Assembly: GCF_030272615.1 (NCBI RefSeq)
Contig: NC_081412.1
Coordinates: 41,378,291 to 41,442,290 of the forward strand
Reading direction: 5' to 3'
DNA: 64,000 bases
Source of the DNA: Cryptomeria japonica
Taxonomy: Eukaryota > Streptophyta > Pinopsida > Cupressales > Cupressaceae
Numbering within the stretch: the stretch's first letter is position 1; each line of letters starts with the position of its first letter. The position numbers and the translations under genes were made by a program. Shown here one piece after another: positions 21,271 to 34,334 of this stretch. A model generated the notes under the pieces. That model saw only the letters and a program-made list of their open reading frames with translations. It was not told the DNA's origin and made no database searches.

Positions 21271-22302
21271 AAACTAAGATACCAAAGCCTTTTCATCGGT
21301 TAGATCTTCCTTCACAACAACAAAGACAAGTTCCTCATTGTCCTCTTCCTCAGATTTCTCATATGTCACTCCTTCATCAACTCCAACATAGCATTGTTTC
21401 TTCCCTTTTCCTTTATATTTCCTAAACTTCTCCTTTCTATCATTGTTAGGGAAATTTGCAGCAATATGTCCAATCTTATTGCAAGAGAAATACTTAAGAG
21501 GTAGTTTACCTTTATATTTACGAGTGCCTCTTGGAAGTCTCTTAGCCAGAAGAGCTTCAAACTCCATCAGATGATCTTCATCATCATTATCTCCTCTGCT
21601 ACCGCCATGACTAGATCTACAATCATAACTGTGACATACATCTTTCCCTTTTCTCACAGGTTTACCAGTTACAAATGCTTTAAAATCTGATTCGGATGAC
21701 TTAGAAATACTGTTATCAAAACTATTAATTCAAATGCAGTAAGTTTACCAATAAGTGAATCAACAGTGACCTTATCACTACTTACTGACCTTAACTCTTG
21801 AATAGCATAAATCCGATTGCATAGGCAGGTAAAAGATTTCTAAGCATCTTACTTACAATAGTGTCATCTTCAATCTTTCCTCCAACACTTTTAATACCAC
21901 TAACAACCTCTTTGATCCTTTGACCATACTAAGCTATATTCTCTCCTTCAACCATTCTCATTTCATCAAATTTACTTCTAAGACTCTCTTCCTTAGCTTT
22001 TTGAACATGTTTGTCACCACCGTAGATTAGTTCTTTTTTCTCCCAAACTTCAAATGCAGTTTCTAATCCATGTACATCAATGTATTCAGTATTAGGCAAT
22101 GCACTTACAATAGCTTCTAGTTCTTGATTGTTTTCTTGCTACTCCTTAATCTGATCTAGAGATAGAGGACTAGTAGGAGGTACATATTTAGTAGTACAAC
22201 ATCTTGCCAAAACTGAGAACCCATACCTTTGATATAAATCTTCATTTCGTCTTTCCATATTGTGTAGTTTTCCTTGGTAAACTTTGGACCCTCCTTCATC
22301 AT
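21271..22302 (-). pseudogene. Copia gag, broken
   Basis: The ATG lies at about 22299-22302 just inside the primer site. Recognisable gag blocks read FTKENYTIWKDEMKIYIKG, then, after frameshifts, ENNQELEAIVSALPN-like and DEMRMVEGENIA-like segments. The zinc knuckle near 21480-21440 reads YFSCNKIGHIAANF, so the first and last Cys of the C-x2-C-x4-H-x4-C motif are lost. Several frame changes are present. Confidence 0.75.
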
Positions 22303-22357
22303 CTTTCTCTGGATCTTTTCCTCAAGGCGTTAAGCTTCTGCACACAAATGACCAATG

Positions 22358-22370
22358 ATCTGATACCAAT
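22358..22370 (-). other. Copia primer binding site
   Basis: Minus strand ATTGGTATCAGAT is the usual initiator-tRNA-Met primer site with one change near its end. It abuts the 5' LTR end at 22371. Confidence 0.85.
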
Positions 22371-23770
22371 TGTTATTTGTGAGGATCCGGTAATTACTGA
22401 GAGTGGGGGTGAATCAGTAATTACAATAAATTTTAAAACTTCAACAATCACCAAAAACTTCTATCAAAATAACTCATAAAATAGTACCAGTGATAACTGA
22501 AATCATACTGATGATTAGATTGATCAAATTGTTCTTCTAAGTGTTCATCAACATGCATGTAATAGAAAGATATCAACTCAACACATAAGAAATCAATCAA
22601 CACATCAACACCAGGATTTTCATGTGGAAACCCAAATGAGAAAAACCATGGTGGGAATTGGTACCCTCAAGATTTTGCACTCTTTCAGAATGTGCCCTGT
22701 TAGGAGCCTAGCCTGGTTAGGAGCTTACAAATATGCCTAGTTAGGAGCAGAACATGTTAGGATTCCCCCTGTTAAGGGATTTACCTTAGCCCTGTTAGGA
22801 GCTTTACTCTATTAGGAGTAACCTTGTGAAAGGATTTAGAACCCAAGCTAATGAGTCACCTGGTGAAGGGATTTATACAATCAGGCCTATCGGGACCTAC
22901 CCGGTTAAGGGATTTTGAGTCTACTGCAACTATTAGGGAATAATACATATATGATCTGAAAATAACACTCTCTACTTTCTTGTACATATCCTTTTCTACT
23001 CCAATCTTATTCTCTCTTGTAGACACACACACTAGTTTGGCCACACACTCTTCTTTTGATCACCGACACAGTAAATCATCACAAAATTACCCTAAATAGA
23101 CTTTATAACTTAGTCAGTTACAAAACCCTAACCTCATACTAAGATTTACATCATAGATCATCATAGATCTTAAAAAATCATTACAGATCATCATATGGAA
23201 AATTACAAAAAATTACAAATCAATTATAGTCATTGAATGATCATAAATCATCATCGCACTTTGATCTGATAAGCAATCAAGCCCTTAAAATATTCTTCTA
23301 TGTTCTTCATTGTTTCCCAAGAGATTTCATCTTTAATTGCGCTAAAACAATATTTTAACACTTCATGCGGATTCAGCCACGTCATCACCATCTTACAAAC
23401 ACAATATAATACACCGCCGAACTCAAAATCATTACCAATTATAAGATTTGAATACCGGTTCTTAAACCCTACTAAAACCCTACAGAAAATAAATCAGTCA
23501 ATCACAAACATGACTTTCGGTAACCAAAACATGACGGGTTCTAGTCATAACTTCATTACAATGTTACAAACACATATTCCAAACCGCAACACCAAATTCC
23601 TCATCAATCTCTAGATCCAATTACTTAAGCATAATACAGTTTCACATTTACCGGTTAGAGTCCTATTTGCCAGTTAACTGCTAAATCCATTCCATAGCTT
23701 TTCGGTCAATCATAGACGACTTAGATAGAATGATAGAACAATGTAACCATAGTTGCCATCAATGACAACA
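22371..23770 (-). repeat. Copia 5' LTR, outer end uncertain
   Basis: The inner edge is fixed by the primer site; the LTR ends in ...ACAAATAACA on the minus strand. The outer edge should start with TG. Candidates are TGTTGTCATTGATGG starting at 23770 and TGTTGGTGATGA starting at 23822. The partner LTR is outside the window, so this cannot be settled. The LTR includes a block of 'gttaggag/gttaaggg' words at 22690-22920. Confidence 0.6.
22690..22915. repeat. Degenerate 'cctgttaggagc' words in the copia LTR
   Basis: About nine copies of a word like 'cctgttaggag' or 'ctggtgaagggattt' spaced 20-25 bp apart. They look like a degenerate tandem repeat within the LTR. Confidence 0.6.
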
Positions 23771-25700
23771 CAAACTAATCATCAAGTCATCAAAAAACAT
23801 ATTAACTATATCATCACCAACAATCCTTATACGAGTTCATCAATATCATCAACAATTATGCTAATATCCATTCACATTATCATTTATGTCAATATGCCAA
23901 TAGAAAATTGTAATTTTCCTTCCATGTAAGTGATAATTTTCTATTCTCAATTTACTAGAAACATTGTAGCACCACTATTGCTCCTAATATATTGATTTAG
24001 TAACAAATCCATGCATACTATTACAAAGAATATTGTATATGAGGATATTCCAATCCACGACAAATTGTTTGAGCTTTTATTTTTTTTAGATATTCCACTT
24101 TGATTTGTTGCAACATTAAGGAGATTTGCCCAATTTTGGCATTGCCCTTTGATTTTCTATTTATCCTCTATACTATTAAACCACTATATTAATTGTTTTT
24201 TTCTTGTTAGAACCTCATTCACAAAAATTAAGGATTTTCCTAGGTTCATTCAAATTTTGCAATAGCCTTCCTTTTATCTCAATTTGGACTTGTATTGTAC
24301 CCATCTACTACAAAATAACTTCCCCACCTTGAAAGCCTTCATAAGTGTATAGCCCTAGTGTTTTGGAATTTACTTGCACAATTGCATTAATTGTGAGTGC
24401 ATCCAAACCCCAAAACTCCACATCATTGTTCTCTAAAGTTTTAAAAAATATAAAGGGCATTTAGAACACAATACATTGCTTGCATGTATCCCTTTCATAG
24501 TTTGAAAATTTGCAAACACTTTTTCATAATGATATAACTCCATCCAAACCCCTAAACCTTATAACCAAATAAAAACCAATGTGTTTGGAATTTCCAACAA
24601 CTACTCACTTACATCTAGACCTAAATAATTTCCTAGCTACAAATTTATTAGATATTCTCTTATACTTCTAGAAATAAATATTTTTTAGATCACTTAATGC
24701 CATTTCTACTAAAGAAAATATCAATGTACAGAGGTTGTTATATGTTCCAAGCTCATAATTTTTTAAGCTCACTTCATGTCATCTCTATAAAAGAAAATAA
24801 GAATGTAATTCTTTTGTTATATCCTTCCAAGATCATCTAAGAGCTAGCCCAAATTTACTCCAATAGATTACAACAATGAACATGATGTTCATAAAATAGA
24901 ATTTTCTAGATTTGAGGGCTTCTAAATTCATACTTTTAGAATAAAAGAGATACCTAAGGAAGTATTGAATGATAGTATGTTTACCAGCCATATCAAGACC
25001 AATAAATGCTTGATAGTGACCAATCTCAAAAAATAGTTGACTAGTTCCAAAATGCAAATAAGTTCAAGAAAGACTCAACATATTTTGAAAAGGAGTTCAA
25101 CCTATTTAGAGATAGAACATAATGAGCAAAAAGAAACAAGGTTAGAGTTGAACCCATAAAGAATTAAAAGGTGAAAGGATCTCCTAAGTAGAATAAATCC
25201 CAAGCTTCCACCTCTAATATTATGTAGGAAATTTTGGACAAATTAAAAATTGTTGAAACTTTAGAACAAGAGCCTTCTCATGATGTTGAGAAGTTGCTAA
25301 GAAAGAATAATCCTAATATCAAAACCAAATTTTCTTCTAACCATAAAGAGAGTGAAGATGTTTAGTTCTGATTATCCCTCACAATCTCCTCATGAAAAAC
25401 TTTAATCTCCTCTTAAGAATCCCTCATTGGTATAAATATATCCTTCTCTTCCAAAGCTTCTTTCTTCTCTCACTAAACATCCATCCTCTAAAATTATCTT
25501 AAACATAAGAACTCTATCCCTCTTCCTCCTTGGATGTTTTCTTCATAATAATCACAAAGGCCCCCTTTAAAAAAATCACTCCAAAGGAGAAAATTGAATC
25601 TAAAGTTGCAACATAGGTAAATCTTCCACTCGATTGATTTGGTTTTATGGCTCAATCAAAATCTCACAAAAATAAACAAAGTCCTATAATGGTTGTTAAG
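23771..25700. other. Non-coding, AT-rich intergenic sequence
   Basis: I see no coding domain, LTR pair or terminal repeat. There is a weak tandem similarity between 24640-24720 and 24760-24830 (both with 'cactt-atg-cat-tctat-aaagaaaata'). Confidence 0.5.
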
Positions 25701-25709
25701 GATTTACCA

Positions 25710-26678
25710 AAGTTAGCATCTCTCTTCACCCATGCACCTCTACCCAAGAGTGCAAAGGTGATATCCTCCATCACCATAGATGCTCAAAGTATGAGATGTG
25801 TAGAAATTGATAGTCCCTTATGTTATAAGGAAGGAGAAATAGAAGCATCTAACTACCAAGTTTGAAAGGTGGTAGCTGGAGAAAAAGAAAGAATTATTTT
25901 ATGAAATCAGCAATCCAAAGAATCCATATGGCTAATGAGTCCAAAGAATTAAAAAAGAGAAAGTGAATTAGCTCACATCCAATGCGCAATATCAAGATAG
26001 TTTGATTTAGTTTTCCATGCCAATGCTAAAGATATTCCACCTACTAGTGAGATGAATGGAAGTGTAAAGACAATAAGTCACAAACACATAAGTTACTTTC
26101 ATTAGGGTAAAATTTCACAAAGCACTTGTATAACTACACCATAAAATCTACAATGAGTCAAATTCTTCAATAGATCTACTAAAAGTGAAAGGTTGATGAT
26201 GTTTTCAAGGTGCTATATTAGAATCTACTTCAAATTGAGATGAAAAAAATAGATTGTGATGACTTGGTAGCATAGGGAATCTTTGGTATATTTGATCTTG
26301 GGTTACATATTGGATGACATGAGCTTTTTAAATTAAATACTTTTCTTAATATATTATTTATTATGGCCTCTCTATTGGATCTCATTTGATCTACTTGTGT
26401 GTTTCTAATTGCAACTTTTTGAAGTTATATAAAAACACTCAAGTAGATATTTTGTTTGTTTCCATCAACCTAGATAAATTGGACTTGGATACATGAAATT
26501 TTTAAACATTTTAGACACGAACTATTTTGTTGTGACATGATTCTTGTAGGTGGCTAGCCATGGATGGGGACTAAATTCAAAAAAATGAAGTTCTTTCAAA
26601 TCAAGAATCTATTTAGTATTTCAAAAATAGAAACTTAGTATTGTTTTCAAGAGATTTTATTAATTCAAATTTATTTAC
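25710..26678 (+). repeat. Duplicated locus unit, copy 1 (left part)
   Basis: The sequence from about 25710, including 'tgctcaaagtatgagatgtg' and 'caagctagtttgatt'-like words, is closely related to 38480-39440, 53400-54030 and 58930-59890. It is broken at 26678 by the inverted-repeat element and continues at 35752, where the same order of words is found as in the uninterrupted copies. Confidence 0.8.
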
Positions 26679-27709
26679 AGGGTATGTGTAGGATCATGGT
26701 GTGCCAAAACAAGCCCTTAAGTGGCAATGAAATTTTTGAAAATCAGAGTTATGCAACTTGACATGAAAATTTGAATAAGTTGTGAACATTATTTTTAAAA
26801 TATGTAAGAAGAGAATCTATAGAGAATTGAATTTAGTTTCTAAGCTACTAGTTGTTTTTTGAAAAAAAGAATCCTATTTGATGAAAATTTCAAATTTCAA
26901 TGCAGTGGTACTCAAATTTCAAGAAAAAGATAAGAAGTAGATGTATGTCTGACCACCCTATTCACAATCAAATCATAATATTTTTATATAATATTTATAA
27001 TATAAGTATTAGACTTATGTCTTGATGTGACACATATTTTTTTATAATTTTTTATAAAGTAAATAATTATTTATGAATTTTTTACTATAGCTTTTTAGAA
27101 ATTCAAAAAATCCTACATCTGACCACCTTAACTTGGTCAAAGCCTTGTGAATTTATTTTTTTTAATTTTTCCCTATAGTAGACGAATCATAGGATGTGAT
27201 GTATGTTTCAGATTCAAAAAATGTTATACCGTTTGAATGTTATGAGTGTTTTTCAATCAGTCTCTCAATCAAGACTATTGTCAGAATTTAATTAGAAAAT
27301 AAATAATAATTATTTATGAAAGTCGAAATAAGTCAAGCCTTATATTGTTGGAAAGCTGACAAAATCCTTAAAAAACCCTTTTCGTTTTGTCAATTTTGGC
27401 TACAAAAAAAGTTGTCAACCACTAGTGTAAAGTCTGGAAAATCAAGGAATACTAAAAAACACGTTTTTTCAGTTGACTTTCCAGGATGATCACTTCCAAG
27501 CCAAATCCCAAAGCATTCATTCCTGAGCCAAAATTTGAAATTTGAAAATTGTACAACAAAAATTGGATATTCAATTATATCGGATATCCGATTTTAATAA
27601 GTAAATTCACTAACTAAATTTGCACATAATTAATCTATTGTTTATTAATATATTACTATATAATATTTTAATATATTAATTTATAAATTAGGGGAGAGGG
27701 AGAGAGAGA

Positions 27710-30700
27710 TTATGGGTCCTATGGTGTCCTAAGGGGTCATATTATGTCTTCCAACCCCTTAGGACACCATATAGCCCCTTAAGACACCAAATTGTGTTGT
27801 TATGAGTCATATTATATTCTAAGGGGTCATATTGTATCACCCCTTCAAGACACCATATGACCCCTTAGGACACAATATGACCCTTTACGACTCTCTATGG
27901 TGTCGTTAGGGGTCATATGGTGTTCTAAAGGGTCATATTGTGTCCTACGACCCCTTAGGACATGATATGACCCCTTAAGACACCGGATTGGGTCATTATG
28001 GGTCCTATGGTGTCCTAAGGGGTCATATTGTGTCCTACGACCCCTTAGGACACCATATGACCCCTTAAGACACCAAATTGTGTCGTTATGGGTCATATTA
28101 AGTCCTAAGGGGTCATGGGACACCATATGACCCCTAAGGACAACATACGACCCCTTATGACACCATTTTGGGTTGTTGTGGGTCCTATGGTGTCCTAAGG
28201 GGCCATATTGTGTCCTATAACCCCTTAGGAAACCATATGACCCCTTAAGACACAGAATTGTGTCGTTATGGGTCGTATGGTGTCATAAGGTCCCATGACC
28301 CCTAAAGACAACATACGACCCCTTATGACACCATATGATGTTGTTAGGGGTCATATTGTGTCTTACAAGGTCATATTGTGTCCTACAACCCCTTAGGACA
28401 CCATATGACCCCTTAAGACACCAAATTGTGTCGTTATGGGTCATATTGTGTCCTAACAGGTCATGGGATACCATATGACCCCTAAGGACAACATACGGCC
28501 CCTTATGACACCATATTGGGTCATTATGGGTCCTATGGTGTCCTAAGGGGTCATATTGTGTCCTACGACCCCTTAGGACACCATATGACCCCTTAAGAAA
28601 CCATATTGGGTTGTTATGGGTCCTATGGTGTCGTAAGGGGTCATATTGTGTCCTACGACCCCTTAGGACACCATATGACCCGTTAAGACACCAAATTGTG
28701 TCATTATGGGTCATATTTTATTCTAAGTGGTCATATTGTGTCATATGACCCCTTTAAGACACCTTATGACCCCTTAGGACACAATATGACCCTTTACAAC
28801 TCTATACAGTGTTGTTATGGGTCATATGACCCCTTATGAGACCATATGGTGTCGTTAGAGGTCCTATGGTGTCCTAAGGGGTCATATTGTGTCCTACGAC
28901 CCCTTAGGACACCATATGACCCCTTAAGACACCAAATTCTGTCTTTATGGGTCATATTGTATCCTAAGGGGTCATGGGACACCATATGACCACTAAGGAC
29001 AACATACGATCTCTTATGACACCATATTGGGTCATTATGGGTCTTATGGTGTCTATATGGGTCAGATTGTGTCCTACAACCCCTTAGGACACCATATGAC
29101 CCCTTAAGGCACCAAATTGTGTCGTTAGGGGTCATATGGTGTCCTAAGGGGTCGTAGGACACAATATGATCTCTAAGGACAACATACAACCTCTTATGAC
29201 ACCATATTGGGTTGTTATGGGTCCTTTGGTGTCGATAGAGGTCATATTGTGTCCTACAACCCCTTAGGACACCATATGACCACTTAAGACACCAAATTGT
29301 GTCTTTAGGGGTCATATGGTGTCCTAAGGGGTCGTAGGACACAATATGACCCCTAAGGACAATAAATGACCTCTTATAACACCAAATTGGATCATTATGG
29401 GTCCTATGGTATCCATAGGGGTCATATAGTGTCCTACGACCTCTTAGGACACCATATGACCCCTTAAGAGACCAAATTGTATCGTTAGGGGTCATATGGT
29501 GTCCTAAGGGGTCGTAGGACACAATACAACCCCTAAGGACAACATACGACCCCTAAGGACAACATACAACCCCTTATGACACCATATTGGGCTGTTATGG
29601 GTCCTACGGTCTCCTAAGGGGTCATATTGTGTCCTACGACCCCTTAGGACACCATATGACCGCTTAAGACACCAAATTGTAACGTTATGGGTCATATTGT
29701 GTCATAAGGGGTCATTAGACACCATATGATCCCTAAGGACAACATACGACCACTTATGACACCATATTAGGTCGTTATGGGTCCTATGGTGTCTATAGGG
29801 GTCATATTGTGTCCTACAACCCTTTAGGACACCATATGACCCCTTAAGACACCAAATTGTGTCATTAGGGGTCATATGGTGTCCTAAGGGGTCGTATGAA
29901 ACAATATGACCCCTAAGGACAACATATGACCTCTTATGAAATCATATTGGGTCGTTAAGGGTCCTATGGTGTCCATACGGGTCATATTGTGTCCTACGGC
30001 CCCTTTAAGACACTAAATGACCCCTTAAGACACCAAATTGTGTTGTTAGGGGTCATATGGTGTCCTAAGGGGTTGTAGGACACAATATAACCCCTAAGGA
30101 CAACATACGACCCCTTATGACACCATATTGGGTCGTTATGGGTCCTATGGTGTCCTAAGGGGTCATATTGTGTCCTACGACCCCTTAGGACACCATATGA
30201 CCCCTAATGACACAATTTGGTGTCTTAAGGGGTGATATGATGTCCTAAGGGGTCGTAGGACACAATATGACCCCTATGGACACCATAGGACCCATAACGG
30301 CCTAATATGGTGTCATAAGAGGTTGTATGTTGTCCTTAGGGGTCATATTGTGTCCTACAACCCCTTAGGACACCATATGACCCCTAACGACACAATTTGG
30401 TGTCTTAAGGGGTCATATGGTATCCATAGGGGTCATATTGTGTCCTACGACCCTTGAGGACACCATATGACCCCTTAATACACCAAATTGTGTCGTAATG
30501 GGTCATATGGTGTCCTAAGGGGTCGTAGGACACCATATGACCCCTAAGGACAACATACGACCCCTTATGACACCATAGGGTGTCATTAGGGGTCATATGG
30601 TGTCCTAAGGGGTCATATAGTGTCCTAAGGGGTCATATGGTGTCCTACAAGCCCTTAGGACACCATATGACCCCTTATGACACCATATTAGGTTTTTATG

Positions 30701-31455
30701 GGTCCTATGGTGTCCCAAGGGGTCATATTGTGTCCTACGACCCCGTAGGAAACCCTATGACCCCTAACGACACAATTTGGTGTCTTAAGGGGTCATATGG
30801 TGTCCTAAGGGGACATATTGTGTTCTACGACCCCTTAGGATACCATATGACCCCTTAAGACACCAAATTGTGTCATTATGGGTCATATGGTGTCTTAAGG
30901 GGTCATGGGACACCATATGATCCCTAAGAACAACATATGACCCCTTAGGACACCATATGGTGTTGTTAGGGGTCATGTGGTGTCCTAAGGGTCATATTGT
31001 GTCCTACGACCCCTTAGGACACCATATGACCCCTTATGACACTATATTGGGTCGTTATGGGTCCTATGGTGTCCTAAGGGGTCATATTGTGTCCTACAAC
31101 CCCTTAGGACACCATATGACCCCCAACGACACAATTTGGTATCTTAAGGGGTCATATGGTGTCCTAAGGGGTCATATTGTGGCCTACAACCCCTTAGGAC
31201 ACCATATGACCCCTTAAGATACTAAATTGTGTCATTATGTGTCATATGGTGTCCTAAGGGGTCATGGGACACCATATGACCCCTAAGGACAACATATGAC
31301 CCCTTATGATGCTATATTATGTTTTTAGGGGTCATATGGTGTTCTAAGGGGTCATATTGTGTCCTACGACCCCTTAGGACACCATATGACCCCTTAAGAC
31401 ACCAAAGTTTATCGTTAGGGGTCATATGGTGTCCTAATGGGTCATATTGTGTCTC
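27710..31455. repeat. Self-complementary satellite, ~90/180-bp units
   Basis: About 3.7 kb built from short words such as ACCATATGACCCCTTAGGAC and its reverse complement GTCCTAAGGGGTCATATGGT. Repeated landmarks (GGGTCCTATGGTGTC) recur 90 bp (28528 to 28618) and 180 bp (28001 to 28181) apart. Long open frames on both strands give the same peptide words (GSYGVLRGRRTQYDPLGHH and its variants). This is a by-product of the palindromic unit, not evidence of genes. Orientation switches occur near 30210 and again near 30500. Confidence 0.92.
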
Positions 31456-31473
31456 TCTCCCTCTCTCTCTCTC

Positions 31474-31981
31474 TGATCTGAATTATTTTGTCAATTCAGA
31501 GGACAATACCCAAAGCAAAATTTGTGGTATTGTAAACACATAGCAAATCATATAAAATTTCATTTAATTGAAAATATGTAAGAACCCTACAATTCTTGGC
31601 AAACTTTGTGAAAGAGAGTTGTGTGCCCTTGAATCTATCCCATTTGGGCAAACTCTGTAAAAGAGAGTTGTATGCCTAGAATCTATCCAATTTGGGAAAA
31701 CTCTATAAAAGAGAGTTGTATGACTGGAATCTATCCAATTTGGGCAATCTTGTGAAGGAGTGTATGCCTATAACTCTGTAACTCTATAACTATCCAACTC
31801 CTTGCAATTAGATTTGAATTGGGCTTATTTATAAGCTTTCAAAGAAGCTGAACAACCACCACATTTATGTCCTCATTAGAAGTCAAAAAAACAATCCAGT
31901 ATTGAAAGGTTATTACATTTATATGAGGACAAAAATTAATTAAAGATTTAAATATTTAATACTCTGACTTATTTCTGATCA
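31474..31981 (-). repeat. LTR of the TRIM-like element (left, 3' LTR)
   Basis: Pairs with 32286-32744. It holds one extra copy of a 'ctctgtaaaagagagttgtatg' word, which explains the 49-bp length difference. Confidence 0.85.
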
Positions 31982-32285
31982 TTACTCGCTTCTTGAAAAT
32001 CAATGGGCCCCATTGCTCAATCATCTTCCAAATAAAATTCTGCCATGTAACTTGAAAGTGCTAGTGAGACTCTCGAGAGAATAATCGCTTCTTCCTAATC
32101 TACTGTAGCAGTAGGAGCCTGGTCAGCTTGAGGCGTAGCAACTACTGGTTCCTTGGTAGATGTTGCAGTAGCTTCCTCATTTCCTTCTGCTAAAGACGAA
32201 GACAAGGAAGGGTTTGGCGTAGTATGGGCAGAGGCTCATTGGCTGTAGATGCACTTGCAGCGATCGAAAATGGCTCTGATACCAC

Positions 32286-32744
32286 TGATCTAAATTATTT
32301 TTTCAATTCAGAGGACGATACCCAAAGCAGAATTTATGGTATTGTAAACACATAACAAATCATATAAAATTTCATTTCATTGAAAATATGTAAGAACCAT
32401 ACAATTTTTGGCAAACTCTGTGAAAGAGATTTGCGTGCCCTTGAATCTATCCCATTTGGGCAAACTCTGTAAAAGAGAGTTGTATGCCTGGAATCTATCC
32501 AATTTGGGCAATCTTGTGAAGGAGCGTATGCCTATAACTCTGTAACTCTATAACTCTCCAACTCCTTGCAATTGGATTCGAATTGGGCTATTTATAAGCT
32601 TTCAAAGAAGTTGAACAACCACCACAATTATGTCCTCATCGGAAGTCGAAAAGACAATCTAGTATTGAAAGGTTATTACATTTATATGAGGACAAAAATT
32701 AATTAAAGATTAAAGTATTTAATACTCTGACTTATTTCTGATCA
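32286..32744 (-). repeat. LTR of the TRIM-like element (right, 5' LTR)
   Basis: Adjoins the primer site on its left edge. It is shorter than the partner by one internal repeat of the 'ctctgtaaaagagag' word. Confidence 0.85.
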
Positions 32745-32821
32745 CTCTCTGTCTCCCTCTCCCCACTCCCCCCTCTCTCCCCTAATCTCTCTCTTTCTCC
32801 CCCTCCTCTGATCTCTCTCTC

Positions 32822-32857
<36 letters not shown>

Positions 32858-32860
32858 AAA
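32745..32860. repeat. CT-rich microsatellite
   Basis: Long (CT)n/(CCT)n sequence that continues the CT tract at 31456-31473 across the TRIM insertion. Confidence 0.9.
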
Positions 32861-33059
32861 TATGAGTAATAAAATCGGATATCGGATATCCGATTTCTGT
32901 CATTGCCATTAATGTGGCAACAGTTAAAAAAAAGGCGAGAATAGGAAAAAAATTTTGGACCACAAATTTATACATTAAAATAAGATATCCGATATAATCC
33001 GATATTCAATTTTTATACTTAAATTATTTTAAAATAACATTATATTATATAAAGCCCTT

Positions 33060-33446
33060 ATGGGACTTGCTTGGATTACAGAAGCTACTAATTTGCGTAA
33101 GGTTTTGGATGTTTATCTTGTGGCCTCGAGCCAGTTGATCAATGAGGATAAATCTTCTATCCTCTTTTGCAACACTCCTCAAACTATTCAAAGGAGGATA
33201 GCTCTTATCTTGAGATTCCAAGTTGGCTCTCTGCCCTTGACTTATTTGGGTATTCCTATTTCTCCTGGTAACTCTCCTAGGGAGTCATGGCAGGGTATCT
33301 TGGATAAATTTCGCATGAAGGTTGAACATGGGACTCATAGATGGTTATCCTTTGCTGGGAGGGTTCAAGTGGCTCTGATTTATCGATGTATGCTACAAGT
33401 GGCTCCTAAGTGGTTCTTGAAGGGTTTGGACTCTCTGGCTAGGTAA
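33060..33446 (+). pseudogene. LINE reverse transcriptase, C-terminal fragment
   Basis: Contains SSQLINEDKSSILFCNTP and FQVGSLPLTYLGIPISPGN, then WLSFAGRVQVALI, the segment after the catalytic YADD box of plant L1 ORF2. The catalytic box itself is lost by 5' truncation. A stop follows ALAR at 33444-33446. Confidence 0.85.
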
Positions 33447-34334
33447 TTCTTATGGGCAGACAATCTTTCCTCTTCCAAATGGAGTCTTGTTAGTTGGGAC
33501 TTGGTGTGTAGCTTGAAGCAGTCAAGGGGGCTTGGTTTAAGGCAATCTATTTTATTTGGGGAAGCTCTGGTGACTAAATTGTACTGGAGGTGTTGTGTTG
33601 AGTAGGATCGAGGTTGGGCTAGGATTTTGGCCAACAAATATATGCAGAGGATCCCGATGGAGGAGATCCCTAGATATCTGCTTGAGAGAAAAGGCTCAAC
33701 GATATGGTATACTCTCAAGAGGGGGCCTTCTCTCAATAAGGCAAGACTCTGTTGGATTTGTAGGAGGGGGGAAGAGGTCCTTTTTTGGAATGACTCTTGG
33801 GATGGATACCCCCCCATCCTTGATCAGTTTCCTAACCTTGAGAATCTATGCCAGAGGTTTTTGGAGGCAGGGTGGTCAAGGGTGAGTGACTTCAAGGCTG
33901 TTTATAGGTGTGGGCAGCTGGATTTGGAGCAGTCGAAGGCTCCTAATGAGTGGCCAGTTGCTAGGATGGAGGAAGAGTGTGTTGAGTTGCATGACATTCT
34001 GGCGAGTAGACATTGTAGTTCCCTTAAGGATAGGGATGGACTTGCTTGGTCTTCAAATCCTAAGGGTGTCTTTATTGTGGCTAGTGGATACTGAGAATTG
34101 TTGAACTGAAGACTGGAGGGAAGAGAGGTGCATTGGTGGAAACAGGTGTGGAATAATTTTTCTTGGCCGAAGTGTAACTATTTTGCTTGGACTTTGGCTT
34201 TGAATAGATGTCTAGCTTGGGACAATATCCGCAAGCGGGGATTCTTGGGGCCTTCTATTTGTGTTTTGCGTGGTAATGGGGAGGAATATTCCTCACACCT
34301 GTTCTTCAGATGCCCCTTCTCTTTTCTTATTTGA
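33447..34334 (+). pseudogene. LINE post-RT region and zinc-binding domain
   Basis: After a stop, the frames give the usual L1 region (WKQVWNNFSWPKCNYFAWTL, RCLAWDNIRKRGFLGPSICV, EYSSHLFFRCPFS), the zf-RVT domain with its C...C...H...C residues. Frame changes occur near 33600 and 34100. Confidence 0.8.

Larger units (their letters stand above)
1..23770 (-). mobile_element. Ty1/copia LTR retrotransposon, degraded, interrupted by two insertions
   Basis: Minus-strand order from right to left is 5' LTR (22371 to about 23770), tRNA-Met-type primer site (22358-22370), gag with a zinc knuckle, protease, integrase, reverse transcriptase and RNase H, which is the copia gene order (integrase before RT). 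The RNase H domain is cut at 161/16338 by a gypsy element and at 16440/18373 by a solo LTR; both cuts rejoin in frame when one copy of each target duplication is removed. Stops, frameshifts and lost catalytic residues in integrase show that it is inactive. The 3' LTR is outside the window. Protein motifs suggest the Tork/TAR side of copia, but I cannot fix the lineage. Confidence 0.85.
31474..32744 (-). mobile_element. TRIM-like non-autonomous LTR element
   Basis: Direct repeats 31474-31981 (508 bp) and 32286-32744 (459 bp) both start TGATCT and end TGATCA. They are flanked by CTCTC on both sides (31469-31473 and 32745-32749), though within a CT microsatellite. The 304-bp inside begins, on the minus strand, with TGGTATCAGAGCC, an initiator-tRNA-Met primer site, directly at the LTR edge. 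There is no coding capacity for retrotransposon proteins. The size and structure fit a terminal-repeat retrotransposon in miniature. Confidence 0.85.
27555..33015. repeat. Large imperfect inverted arrangement around the satellite
   Basis: The left segment 27555-27605 (ATATCGGATATCCGATTTTA in context) is related in inverted orientation to 32965-33020. GA-rich sequence (27690-27707) and CT-rich sequence (31456-31473 and 32745-32855) form a second mirrored pair inside it. GGATATCCG-type palindromes also occur at 32870-32900 and 35580-35612. Confidence 0.65.

Noticed and set aside
24833..25865. Frames of 72-74 codons in intergenic sequence
   Set aside because: Neither shows a domain; the one at 25647-25865 lies in the duplicated unit and is not conserved as a frame in other copies.
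27845..31543. Long open frames on both strands over the satellite (up to 235 codons)
   Set aside because: They are a mechanical result of the ~90-bp palindromic unit, give the same peptide words on both strands, and have no gene context.
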